A stretch of 64,000 nucleotides of DNA. Origin: Rachicladosporium sp. CCFEE 5018 (Eukaryota; Ascomycota; Dothideomycetes; Cladosporiales; Cladosporiaceae). Location of the stretch: positions 3,232,990 to 3,296,989 of the forward strand of contig KZ111140.1 of assembly GCA_002077045.2 (NCBI GenBank), in the 5' to 3' direction. The position numbers and the translations under genes are program-made. Below the pieces are notes generated by a model. The model was given only the letters and a program-made list of their open reading frames with translations. It searched no databases and had not been told where the DNA came from. Shown here one piece after another: positions 20,943 to 32,200 of this stretch (position 1 is its first letter; each line of letters begins with the position of its first letter).

Positions 20943-22018
20943 ATGAGTGCAATCGCCGAGGAAGACGGCAATGGCATCACCTTTGAGCCGGTCAAGGTCT
21001 TGATCGCGCTGCAGGATCGATTCGATCTGTGTGACATGGCTGGCCCGGCTGAGGTCTTCTCGTGGGCCATGCACGATAAGAAGGACGATGGTGAGTACTG
21101 GCTGTGCTTCCTGCAGTGAATCGAACAATCTTACTGGGGGAATGTAGCTGACAGGAGACAGAGAGCAAGGCCTTCCGCGTAGCTCTGACCGGCCCAGCCG
21201 ACACCGTGACCTCCAACCAGGGGATCACGGTCAAGACTCACTTCTCCTACACCGATGCCCTCGCCCGTCTTCCCGAGATCGATCTTCTCGTACGTGATCT
21301 CAAAGTCAGCCACGAGGTACCTCAGCTAATGCAATACCAGGTCATCGTGGGTGGTGGTACCGAGCAGGCTCTGAAAGCCAAGTCCCAGCCCATCGCCCTT
21401 ATCAAAGCCTTCGTCGCTCAGCAAGTCAAGAACCCCGCCCGTGAACGCACCCTCCTCAGCATCTGCACGGGCTCTATGCTTCTCGCCGAGACCGGTCTCC
21501 TTGCCGGCCTCTCCGCCACAACCCACCCAGACTACATCACCAAGATGGAGATCCTCTGCTCCAAAGTCTCCCAGCGCGATATGGCCGACCGCTGCGACGT
21601 CATGCAAGATGCTCGCTACGTCGTCAACAACCTCCGTTTCGACTTGGGCGAGAACGAAGACGAGAATCCGTATATCCTCACCCGCAAGCAGTACAAGGAG
21701 AAGCGTCGTCAGGCTTCTGCTGCGGGGATGTCGCCGATTGAAGAGCGCCCGAACGGCGGGACGAGGCGTATGTCATCCGCGAGGAAGGGCTCCATCTCCT
21801 ACCACGCGGCGAACACGCGTCGCGAGAGCGTGCTCAAGCGCGCCAACCTGCGCTTGGGAGGCTTGAGAGTCATCACTACCAGTGGAGTCCTCAGTGGTGT
21901 CGATGGCGCGCTGTACATGGTGGGAGCTTTGGTGGACGACGAGGCCGCCGAGGAGGTTGCCCGCAAGATGTGTCACACCTGGAAGAAGGGAGTGGTCGTC
22001 GATGGGCTCGATGTCTAG
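20943..22018 (+). CDS. DJ-1/PfpI (ThiJ) family protein
   Basis: Three exons (20943-21090, 21162-21289, 21341-22018) give 317 aa. Intron 1 runs GTGAGT to GACAG and intron 2 GTACGT to ACCAG. The first strand VKVLIALQDRFDLCDMAG is followed by DLLVIVGGG (restored only by removing intron 2), and then by the nucleophile elbow SICTGSMLLAETGLLAG with the family's reactive Cys. An unusual insert of about 75 residues (roughly 195-270) is basic and Ser-rich with kinase-like RRMS and RRES sites. After it the fold resumes (LRVITTSGVLSGVDGALY). Members are thiol hydrolases, glyoxalase-like enzymes or amidotransferase-like regulators; which one this is cannot be told. It sits between two Hsp70-like paralogues. 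Confidence 0.85.
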
Positions 22019-22508
22019 AGCGTATCTCAGAGCAGCACAGTCGAAGGGTGGGTGAGCATCACGGAGACATGCAAGCGGGGGAGCAATTGACGCAAAGCAA
22101 GTAAGTCTAGCCAGCTGGAGACGAAATGCTGAGCGATGTAAGAGATAGCTACGAGATGCCACCTCGAAGAAAAGCGTACGAAAATCGAAATGTCATCAAA
22201 CAGAAGGAGATTCACAGCTTCACCAGGTGCAATACGTTGTGGCACAAGATCCACATATATCTGCCTCAGCCTGATTGGTGTATCACCGCCACAGTGCCAT
22301 GATCGCCATAAGCAGCGGTATGACAGCTGGCACGATAATGTGCCGCAATGCTGCGTCACGGCACGCATGTACACGTTCGTGGCGGCTACAATCATAGAGA
22401 TCGTGCCACGTCGCCAGTACTCGGCAGTCCGTTATTCTGTCACCTGATGAAGATGGACGAAGAGATCGTATCAAGATCGTTAACATTGAGACGCACTGCT
22501 GATTAAAG
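22019..22508. other. Spacer before Hsp70-like paralogue C
   Basis: No gene is seen. It contains the 3' flank of the DJ-1 gene and the presumed promoter of paralogue C. Confidence 0.4.
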
Positions 22509-23620
22509 ATGAAGACACTGACCTGGGTCCTCTGGCTTTCGAGCATTGTCGACGTTGCCCTATGCGGCAACGTAGTTCCCGCTGAATTCGGCATCGGTTT
22601 CACGCTTCACTTCGACTACGGGTCAGTCCAGTCACACTTGGATCGCACCGCGAGTGACACACCGAACTGACAGAGACCAGAGTCGCAGCCATATACTACA
22701 CCAATGGCTCAAGCAACGGCATCGCCAAGATCGAAGGTAGCCTAGCATACAAGCACTTGATGCGCGAACAGACCTGGCAGCTCCCTGAACCCTACGGCCC
22801 AGAGCGAGTCCGCCCGCAGTACATGTCATGGCACTACACTAGTTGGTACAAACAAGGCTTGCGTGAAGTGCGTGAATACCTCCCGCCCTGGCTCAGTGAC
22901 ATACAGCCTGACGTCCGTACCGATGTCCTGGCGCCTATGCTGGCGGCCCTGACAGCGGCTTTTGTTGCCCACACTGGCACTAACAACACGGACGTCTTCG
23001 TCACATTCGCCGCGCAGCCTCAAAGCGAGTTCATCCCAGTCGTCGCTGCTGCCGCAGCACGCTCAGGCGTGAGCATGCCTTTCCTTGGGAGCGATTCGCC
23101 GGCTGGCTTCGTGGCGGACGCATATGGACTTTCCTCGGATCCGTGCTATAGTGTCGGCGCTCCGCGGGTCTATGATCCGATGCAGCTGCTTCTGATAGTC
23201 AATTACTCTCGAGCTGCGATCTCAGCTGCGTTACGTAGCGTGTGGTGTGGTACTGACAAGGATCTTCGCACGATGTTGAATACTTTGCTTGGACTTGGCG
23301 ACTGGTCTGAGGAGACGCATCGGTCGCTGGTCGCAGATCTGCGACACTTCCTCCGTCCTGTGGTGGCGAACTGGGAGGGTCATCGGTTGAACAGGATCGA
23401 ACGGGTGGTGCTATCTGGTGAGTCGGCGCATGATGGAAGATTGAGGAGTGTGCTGCGGGAAGTTGTCGAGGATTTCTTGAAACCTGCTGTGAGCGGTACG
23501 ATGGAGTTTGAGACGAAGCTCGTTGATCCGCTGTTCGCTGCTGCAATTGGCGCTGCAAAGTATGCTTGGTCGCTAACTCATGAAGACCCTTTCGACCGTG
23601 AAGTCAGCCTTTGTGGATAG
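22509..23620 (+). CDS. Small secreted Hsp70/ASKHA-like protein, paralogue C
   Basis: Two exons (22509-22621 and 22681-23620) with a 59-nt intron (GTCAGT to GACCAG, branch AACTGAC) give 350 aa. A signal peptide (MKTLTWVLWLSSIVDVALC) leads into EFGIGFTLHFDYG, and the intron splits the last Gly codon exactly as in A and B. Then VAAIYYTNGS, HLMREQTW, a connecting-helix-like DSPAGFVADAYGLSSD, LLLIVNYSRAAISAAL, RIERVVLSGESAHDGRLRSVL (quoted here as VVLSGESAHDGRLRSVL) and DPLFAAAIGAA follow. It is the most Hsp70-like of the three around the connecting helix, yet both phosphate loops lack the usual Asp and Gly residues. It is encoded on the opposite strand from A and B. Function is unknown. Confidence 0.7.
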
Positions 23621-24261
23621 GTGTCAGACAGTGGATGTATCAGGGACTTATATTGGGAATCTTCACTCGCGACGCCTGGTCAATTCGATGAGTGTGATTC
23701 CTCTCCGTCAACGGCACGGGCTTCATGTGGAACCATAACCGTGTTGGGCCAGTGAGTTGTTCAGTGTGGTATAGGGGAGAGGAAGTCATATATCCCCGTC
23801 GAGTCTCCAGTTACCGCGTAAGAGCGTCCACTTCTCCAAGTGTATTGGAGCGTTCGTACGCCTATATGCCGGTACTGAGTATTGCGTGGCGCAGAAGTAG
23901 GGCGGGAAGAAGATGAGCGCGATCCTGCGCTGAGCCCACAAAAAGTCAGACTGTCGTGGACACAGTACTCCATCATCTGCACGTTGCAGAGAAGATGATA
24001 CGAGTACAAGCGATAATGAATGTCCTCGGCGAGACAATGATGCATGTATCTCATCGAGGGCCTCACTGGGTGAGCTTGCATCTTCATGGCTACGACATGC
24101 TCTTTTCGCTGTCTTGAGCATAGTTATGACTGCACAAGAGAGTGACAGTGGAAGTGAGAAAGCAGGGTCAAATCCCAATTCATTTGACTACTTCATCGCA
24201 TCGTAGGTCTCGTCAAGTCGTCCATCCCAATTCATCACACCAAAACGTAGGTCTCCATCGT
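23621..24261. other. Convergent flanks, no gene seen
   Basis: Only unsupported open frames lie between the end of paralogue C and the end of the bZIP gene. Confidence 0.45.
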
Positions 24262-25672
24262 CTAGTACCATTGAAACCCCGAATCGTTGCGTGGCCCTTG
24301 CGCCAGTTGCTGTTGTAGCATCTGGACATCCGCCTGCAGCCTCTGAACCTCCACCTGCAAACGATCATTCTGCACCCTTAGGGTATACAGTTCCCCATCC
24401 TTGGTCCTGAGCTCCTTCACCTTTTCTTGAACCTCCTTCTTCAACTCCTCCTCCCGAACCTGACGTCTGTCACGCGACTTGGCCTGTGCCGTAGCGTTCT
24501 GTGCCCGTCGAGTAAGCTTGGCCTCTTCCTCGGTTCGTGGGATCGCCTTGCGTCCAGGCTTTGCGCGTGCAGGGACCTTCCAGTCCTGGCGAGTGGGTCC
24601 AAGGTCCTGCGATCGGGGCGGGGACTGTGCTTGCTCACCAGGAGTTGTCGGACTGACTTCGTGGTCTTGGGAGGAAGGACGGGTATGGGGTGGGGCATCA
24701 AGTGGAAGGAGTTCCCACTTCGGGTTCGGGTGTCCTGGCTTGGAATTGGCTGGCTGGCTACGGGTCGCAACAACACTGCTCTGGGCCCTGAATCCCACCG
24801 AAGCGCGCATCTGACCTTGTGGGATATCGACTGGGAGCAAGCCTTGATCCTGAGCAGGTTGATTGTAGTTGGGAGTCGTAAAGGTGTTCGTCTCATTGGC
24901 GAACGGTGCGGGCCCTAGGGCGTGTTGAGGGTATGCCACACTGTAGGAGATGGGGTCGTTCGCGGCTGGAGGAGGCTGTCCATACTGCTCAGGGCCATAC
25001 TGCTGGGTGCCATACTGCTGCTGCTGCTCTTGGGGAGTCGAAACACGCTGCCTCTGGTATTGACACTGAGGCGCCGGCTGCTGCTCGTATGAGCTCAGTT
25101 GCTGCTCTTCGAACACATCTTGGTCGTCGGAATGCTGCGGAAACGTGTAGTCATTCAAGCCGCCGAAACCCGACACTGTACATTTCGAGTCAGTGTGTGA
25201 GCTTGCAAGATTGAGAAGAGCAATTGCAGCGAAGTTGACAAGCGCCGCCGTCGCCATGGTGGGTGATGCGATGTAATCAGATTGATCTTTGATCTGATAA
25301 GACGAAGATGATCTGATTACTGGTGAGAGTGGGGTCAGACCGGTATCGGCGAGGAACTTGGCGGCTGCTGACTTCGCAAGTGATGTAGGGATGGAGCGAT
25401 GACTTACTGGTGCTGCTGGATTGATGATGATATGTATTGATGATGTTGTTGGTGAGATGAGTATCGATGTTCGGATTCTGAGCATTGGACGCTGGGGTGT
25501 CTGTCAGTGAGGTAGTCGCGAGCGATGGCTCTGGGTTCTGACCGAGGAAGGGGACATCCGCCGAAGGACTCAGGCTGGGAAGGTCATGCTGTCCATCATA
25601 TACGACTTCCGCTGGCATGCCCAGATCATACTCCGGGAACCTCAATTCGTCAGGGTTCAGTGACGTGGCCAT
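24262..25672 (-). CDS. bZIP transcription factor
   Basis: Two exons (25408-25672 and 24262-25175) with a 232-nt intron (GTAAGT to TACAG, branch CACTGACTC) give 392 aa. The middle is a Gln/Pro/Ser-rich stretch of activation-domain type. The C-terminal 100 residues hold GRKAIPRTEEEAKL, the basic region RRAQNATAQAKSRDRRQ (fitting N-x2-A-x-x-x-K/S-R spacing), and a leucine zipper in about five heptads (ELKKEVQEKVKELRTKDGEL onward). This identifies a nuclear DNA-binding dimer. The unusually long intron could contain regulatory elements, and an ATG inside it (near 25258) opens an alternative first exon. The target genes are unknown. Confidence 0.8.
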
Positions 25673-26608
25673 GACCAGAGACTGATGCTGGTAACAATTG
25701 AGGGGCTGCTGATATGAAGCCTAGAGCAGACGATTTTGCTTGAATGGCCGTGGTGCTGATGATAGTGTGAAGGTATGAAGAAGAGATAGAGGCTTCGTGG
25801 TGCGTCTATAAGGCCATCAACGATGAGTCCACACCAGTATCAGCACTGCGCAAAACTCATTTACACCTATATCAAAAGTATCCTCATCGGTTCCTCCTGC
25901 CAGACCGTTCAGCAACGTTCATCCCAACGTTCGAGGACACGGGGAACGAAATTCGATCATTGGAACGTCGTTCCCAGCGCGCTGGAAGCTCGAATCCAAT
26001 GACCAGGTATCGACGACGACGGCTCCGTTGGGTGCCGCGAAGCTTTTATGTTCACGATCAAGCGAATCAGCAGGTGTCCCGGGTAAGCACTTCAATGAGA
26101 GAGCTGGCTTCTATGGCATCGAAATACCTGGGTGCGTTGGTCTTTTCACCCTTACTCTCAGCGACGCTTCAAAGGTCACTCTGGTCGTATGTTCCGAGTC
26201 ATCGAGCCGAGAATCACAGCCACCTCACATCGAGAAGCTCACTGCGCAGCGAGTCACGGTAAGTCGCCGATCGTGTTTCAACCAGGTTTTGATCAACAAA
26301 GTCGGTACTTGGGCTGCCGCAAGAGATGCTCAAGTCAGACATCCCGGCCACAGAGCGTGAGAATGTGATCGAAGTACCACCCAAAGATTTGCGTTTGTAG
26401 GTTTCCACGGCGCCATGACTCTCGTGACTTCGCCGGGTCTTGCGGAGATGCTTTACCCAGGACCAGAAGATTAGCAGATCAACGCATCTTTGCCAGGTGG
26501 TGATCACTGCGTGCACACAGATGGAGGTTAGAGAGCAGATCACAAGAAGGTCAGCGAGCACAGTATATACAATGTACATAGATGCCGCTCTTCAAGATCT
26601 TTTTCTTC
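25673..26608. promoter_or_regulatory. bZIP upstream region with a palindromic site
   Basis: No gene is seen in this 936-bp stretch, which contains the bZIP promoter and the ANY1-like gene's 3' flank. At 25962-25974 lies GGAACGTCGTTCC, a perfect 6-bp inverted repeat around one T. AACGTTC occurs twice just before it (about 25915-25935). Such a cluster could bind a dimeric regulator, but this is inference. Confidence 0.35.
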
Positions 26609-27431
26609 TTATGCAACTCTGCCGTCTTTCTCCGCGTCACCAGCGGCTTTACTCCCATCCCCATACATCCAATACTGAACGCCGAGATAAGCGTCACACA
26701 CCGCCTGGAATAGACCACACAGTTTGAACGCCCATGGAACCTTGGTCCCGCCTGCGAGAAAGAAGTATGTCATTTTGAACGCATCACCGACGATCCAGTT
26801 CGCGAGCACACTCAATCGAAACCCGCGGCAGCTCTTACTGCGATGATTCTCCCAGATCTGCGGGAGAGGCAAGGTGGCCTCAACTGATAGGGCGACGTAG
26901 CCCTGCAAAGCCGTGTAGAACGGTCCAGGCCCTACGAGTACCTGCAGCGCGACCAGCACGCCGGTATAGCCTAGCAGGAAGTGCCAGTACGGTTTGCGAG
27001 CGCGCCATTGCCAGAAGTTGAATGGCCGTAGCGTTGGGAGCGGAATCTTCTCCGATGCGCCTGCGAAAGGTTGAGTGAGGCTATGCTGGGCTCCGATCGG
27101 TGGGCGGTTGAGCAGCGCGACATGGAGTAAGACTGTCTGGACGAGAACCATAATGCCGGCTTGGATTAGTAGAGGCAAGTCGTAGCGGGCGCCGAACCAG
27201 TAGAAGAGTCTGCGATTGTCAGCGCGGGACTTTGCGCATTGAGTGCGGGGTGAGGAAAGCTGTTCACTTCAGGATGCTGGCTACGAGCATAATCAACGGT
27301 ATGTCGAGAGAGAACCCCGCCGACGACCGAGCTTTGCTCATGGACCATATCTGGTCTGCGTATGACGTCACGGGCGAGGTGATGAGGAAGACTGGCGCGA
27401 TATGCGACACGATCCAGGAGAAAAGAGGCAT
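26609..27431 (-). CDS. ANY1: PQ-loop membrane protein, ANY1-like
   Basis: Two exons (27268-27431 and 26609-27209) with a 58-nt intron (GTGAAC to TCGCAG, branch GCTGACA) give 254 aa. Splicing restores a continuous LVASILKLFYWFGARYD. The first PQ-loop repeat lies in SYADQIWSMSKARSSAGFSL. Further helices are LLIQAGIMVLVQTVLLHVAL and HFLLGYTGVLVALQVL. The second PQ-loop repeat lies around LPLPQIWENHRSKSCRGFRL. About seven helices are predicted. In yeast Any1 acts at the Golgi and endosomes as an antagonist of phospholipid flippases; the same role here is inferred from family resemblance. The start MPLFSWIV was preferred over an upstream frame that would need a 32-nt intron. Confidence 0.8.
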
Positions 27432-28118
27432 GATTCTGCAGAGGGGTGAGTTAGCATGTGAACACACGAGCCTTGGCATTTAGCGATGACTTGCTTCGAG
27501 ATGTCCTGCTTGCCCCACTTCGGCCAGCTCACGTGCTCCAGGTAGGGATGTAATGCAGACAGAGCAGGCATAGTCGAAGGTGGATGGTGAACTGCGCTAC
27601 GCCGTCATGCCGACGGCGGTGTCGTTCGGGTTCTCGGGTCAGTCACTGACCTGGAGAATGGCTTCACGCCGGTGTAATCGGTGTCGTCGACCAGGTAGGT
27701 GGAATTTCACCTTCTTTTCGTTTGGTATTATCGATGCATGGCGGTCGGCTGCTTCGATGTTGCACTATCGGACTACTGAAGAGGAGAGTAGAAGAGTGTG
27801 CGCTTACGACACTCGACGTTGGAGTAAGCCCCTGTCGCATGGACGATCTGCACGCGGGCCGAGTCTGTGTAACGGCAGCCGACAGTAGCGCAGCCATAAC
27901 CTGCATGCTTATCTTCAGCCTCGTTATGCACAGGCTTCAAGATAGATGGAGCGATGAGAAATACGTGTGTCGCCAAAGCAATCGTAGGATGTATCGCACA
28001 GCGTACTAGGGACGATCATTTTCACCCGTCTCTTTGAAGGAAACTCTTCTTGCAGTCTCAAGCGGTGCTGTTATCTCGTCATCATACGCAGAACTTCAGG
28101 TCACTCAGCGACAATAAG
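27432..28118. promoter_or_regulatory. Divergent upstream region ANY1-like / GGCT-like
   Basis: About 690 bp between two divergent start codons. Frames inside it are short and unsupported. Confidence 0.4.
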
Positions 28119-28810
28119 ATGTCGGTCAAGGACGAAGGCCACAGTGCCTTCTTCTATGGCACATTGATGGCACCACAAGTCTTACATCGCGTCACTCATG
28201 GCTTGACGCCGAACGATCCCAAATTCGTCCCCGATCACATCAAGGTCGTCCCAGCAATATTACACGACTATCGTCGCCACCGTGTCAAACACGCAGACTA
28301 CCCTGCTATCGTCGCCGTACCAACAGCAAGCGTGCGAGGCACATTCGTCACTGGTCTACGTAATGCTGACATATGGCGACTCGACATCTTCGAAGGCGAC
28401 GAGTATGTCCGCAAAGTCATCAAAGTGCGACTACTCACCGCAGTCGGCCACGAGACCGGGCAGGGCAATGTGGAGGGCGACGAGGTCGAGGCGGAGACCT
28501 ACGTGTGGAAAGCCAGCAGGAACCGGCTCGAGGATGGAGAGTGGGATTTTGCAGAGTTTCAGAGGGAGAAGATGAGGTTCTGGGTTGGGAGTGAAGGGCA
28601 GGGGGAGTACGAAGGTAGGCCGTCGATCATTGGTCAGTCGAGTCATCAGTGTGGGAAGACCTTGCTGACGAGGCGTTCGCTATGGCAGAAGTTGATGAGG
28701 CTGTTGCGGAGAAGCAAGTTGATGGGACGGGTGGGAGGGGGTTGAACGGACATATTACGCACGCGTTGAAGGATGAGCAGACCAGTGAGACGTTCCGGAA
28801 TGCGGTATGA
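28119..28810 (+). CDS. AIG2-like / gamma-glutamylcyclotransferase-fold protein
   Basis: Two exons (28119-28614 and 28689-28810) with a 74-nt intron (GTAGGC to GGCAG, branch GCTGACG) give 205 aa. The N-terminus AFFYGTLMAPQVLHRV contains the YGTLM substrate loop of the fold. FEGDEYVRKVIKV holds the likely catalytic Glu. Without splicing the reading would run into 43 unrelated codons. With it the protein continues EEVDEAVAEKQVDGTGGRG, the usual ending of fungal members. Such proteins cyclise gamma-glutamyl compounds or gamma-glutamylamines; the substrate is not predictable from sequence. The ATG at 28119 was taken because the frame upstream has none. Confidence 0.85.
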
Positions 28811-29227
28811 TGTCTTCGTCACTTCATGTACAGAACATGCAATGTTGCGTCGGAGATGGGCGTAGAATGCCAGTCATTCATGACTGGAGCTGTGTGCCCA
28901 ATCACATTCGTCCCCAGACTTCGTGTTTCCCCCCTCGCATTCAGTGCAGCGTTCGGCAACGGGCGAGTACGGGGCTCTTCGGATTGGCTCGTCGCGCTGT
29001 CTAGCTATGATCTGAGCGCGAGGCATTCAATCCAGTATCAGCGTCACTCTGCCGCGAAGAGTTGGAGGCAGACTTGGCTCGCTGGAAGCTCGGCTGTCAC
29101 ACGGACTCGGGGATCCAGGCCCTTCAACCTCGTCGTGCGCAAATAGTCTTGGATTCGGTATGCCATCTTGCTTTGCAAGCCACTCCAACATGTTTTTCTC
29201 ACTCCTCCCGACCAGATCAGAGGCATT
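28811..29227. other. Convergent 3' flanks, no gene seen
   Basis: Spacer between the GGCT-like gene and the ULP2 gene, which end toward each other. Confidence 0.5.
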
Positions 29228-32200
29228 CTACGCCGCCTGACCTGGCACTGAAGTAGCCGTTTGACGAGGTGCATGTGGCAGCGGCTCGACGCCCGCCGCG
29301 ATGTCTTCGAGAGTTCCGAGTAGACTAAGATCGACCTGATGCCGTGATGCGTATGACTCCGGTAGGTTGTCGGCAGGAACAGTCGTGAGATCGTCGTCGA
29401 GCATCTCGTCATCTTCATGTGGCTCTTGCAGCTGTGAAGAGGCTTGTGTCGCACGCTGATCCCCAGCAGACTCCGTCAAAGGATGAGGCGTTTCCATAGG
29501 CAGCTCATCATCACCAGAAGAGACATCATCGTGCGCGACATCTTGTGGCATTGACGAGGCTGGAGCCGAGCTTGTAGGATGCATTGCGTCCGGGTGGAAA
29601 GGCGCTGGATTGAGCGCAGCTGGGACTGCTGCTAGGGAATTGTGTACAGTCGCAGACAGACCCTCCTGCTCGCTGTGACATGGTCGTAAGCTTGACCCAG
29701 GCTCTGCGACGTTGGGCGCCGCATGAGATGAGGCAAGCTGCTGGCTCGCGTTTGCTTTGTTAGCCTTCTTCTGCTTCTTCAGTGCCTCTTTAGCCGCGTG
29801 CTGTTCCTCGTACAGCTCGAACAGCCCTTCGCGAAGTTGAGCTCGCTTGAGTGAAGGATCAAATCCGGCGAAATCCTTCTGCGGGTCAAGCGTGCGACCG
29901 AGGACTTTGTCAATGAAGCCCTTTGGATCCGCCGCGAATGCTTCCACGTAGCCGATGAGGAATAGACCGCAGTCGCAGAAGTTGCTCTGCTGGGGAATGC
30001 TTTTGGCAGTCAAGCCCTGCAGCGCGCCACGCGGAACCTCCATGTCGCATCTTGCTTTGCCCTCTTCGTTCACGTAGTCCTTGAGCCTGGCGACCTCTGC
30101 GACATGAGCACCGCTTAACGAGTCGAAGGTGATGATGGTCGGTTCGCCGGTGGCGTACTTCTTCAAGGATGGGGCGCTGCGCGTCTTCGACTTCTTCGTT
30201 GCTCGTGCGGGTGCGCCTGCACTCGGAAGTGCTTTCTCTCCGGCCTCGCCTCTAATATATTCGCCTATTCTCACCTCCGCACTCTGCGCAGTGCCAAGAC
30301 GTTCGTCTACCGGCTCACCATCGAGGCTGAGGCGTTCGACAGAGAGTGTGGTAGCTTGATCGGCAGCGATGGGTTCCTGTGAGTCCTGTATGACGTTACT
30401 GGCCTCAGCTAAGGACGACTCGCCTTGCTCGCTCTGCTCGTCCTGGACGTCTGGCGTGGCATCCTCCTCTGCATCACCTACGTGGCGGCGAAGTAATGTC
30501 GGTAGGTTGCAGATGATCGCAACGTACCAGTGGAGGTTCTCATTGATCGGAACCACGACATATGGCAGATCAAAGAGGTTCTTGTTCTTGGTCCACTTTT
30601 TAACTGCGTCGTAGTTGAACCCTTTCTTGCCATTCTTGTTCATGAGAGAGGTGAAGAAGAATGAGTTGAAGAAATGGACTTCGTTCTTCCTTTCTGGAGC
30701 CATCGTCTCTTCGATGCGCCGCAATGCGTAGCCGATCAAATTATCGTTCAAGAATTCTCCCTCGTCCAGGCGCTCGATGTCTTGAAAGTCGACTGTCACT
30801 TTGCGAAGACCTTCGGAAGGATAGAGCACAGCATGATCCCATGGCTTCCCTTTATAAGTCTCGGTCCAGCGCTGGGGCGGCAGTGGACTCGGCGCTCTAA
30901 CCGCTCTGGGTGTGCGTGTGGACCTGCGGGCACTCGCAGCTACGTCGCGAGGATGTAGCTCTCGTGGAGCAGTCCTGGTCGACCTGTCTGGCTCTGGCGA
31001 CGATCCGTCCTGATACTTGATCCTCTCCGGTGTATGCTCCCGCCTGTTCACGCCCACGCGCCGTATACTGCTTTGAGCGGCGTGCGCACTCCGCAACAAG
31101 CGCTCGGCTTCTCGCTTGGCATCTTTCTGCACATCCGGGATGCCCTTATCCCATTTTGCATTGAAGGGCTGTGCGGCTTCGTGGATAGTGCGCACCGTAT
31201 GCTCGTCAGTGGACCTCAGCAGACGATAGCAAAGATCCCTACCCTCAATGTCGTGGAAGTGGATGAAAAAGTTGCCCATGCTGTCTTCCGTACTGGGTCC
31301 CCTTACACGAACCTTGGTCGAGGCCTCCGCTGTCACCCACCATGTGACCTCTCCTGCACCGAAGCCTGCAAGCTCAGGCGAATTAGGGCGACACTGGTAT
31401 TTTCCGTCACACTCGATGTAAAATCTTTTCCCCGCTGCATACCAGACCAGCTGCACATCGTCGGCTTGTGTGTTGCAGGAGCGGCAATAGATGCCTTCGA
31501 CGCGGATGCTGTTCACATCAGTAGCATCCCGCCGCTGCGCTGGATCTGCGAGCGCTTTCGAATCGTCATCAGGCGACGAAAGGTCATCCGTGGTTGACGG
31601 CGGTCGCCGTGCCTTCGATCGAGCATTCAATGCATCGTCGGTCCGCGACTTGGTGAAGTGTCTTGACCGTGTGTCGAGGTTGGACTTCCCGCAGATTACA
31701 TCAGGACTGTCGTGTGGCGAGGCCGGCTTAGGCTGTCGTTTGTGCTCATCGTCATCTTGCATCCTGTCCTTCGCTCTCGGTCGTGCGCGTGGCGCGGGTG
31801 TTTCAACAGTGTCACCATCGCGCTGAAAAGTCTTGCGCAGAAGCGGCGACGCCGCCCTGGGCTGGGCATCTAGCGCCGGAGCACCGCCAGCTTTACGCTC
31901 AGATGCTCTCGGTCTTACAGCACCGTTGGTAGCTAGCTGAACTCCAGATTGCACAGGGTGTCCTGTTTGCGCATCGTGCTTCTGACGCTGGCTGTTCAAT
32001 CCTGCCTGTCCACGACTTTTGCGAGCGGTCAAATTCTCCGAAGTGATTTCATCGAAGCCATTCGTCAGATCGATCTTGGACCGCTTTGCTTGTTGGTTCT
32101 GCCGCGCTGGAGGCTGTGACATACGGTGGTCGTCCCGAGATTGGCTTCCGTCCAGGACGACAGGCGCATGTTCCGTGCCAGATAATCTGCGTTGGGAGGC

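Noticed and set aside
25980..26010. tRNA B-box-like GCTCGAATCC
   Set aside because: No matching A box or cloverleaf arms could be drawn around it.
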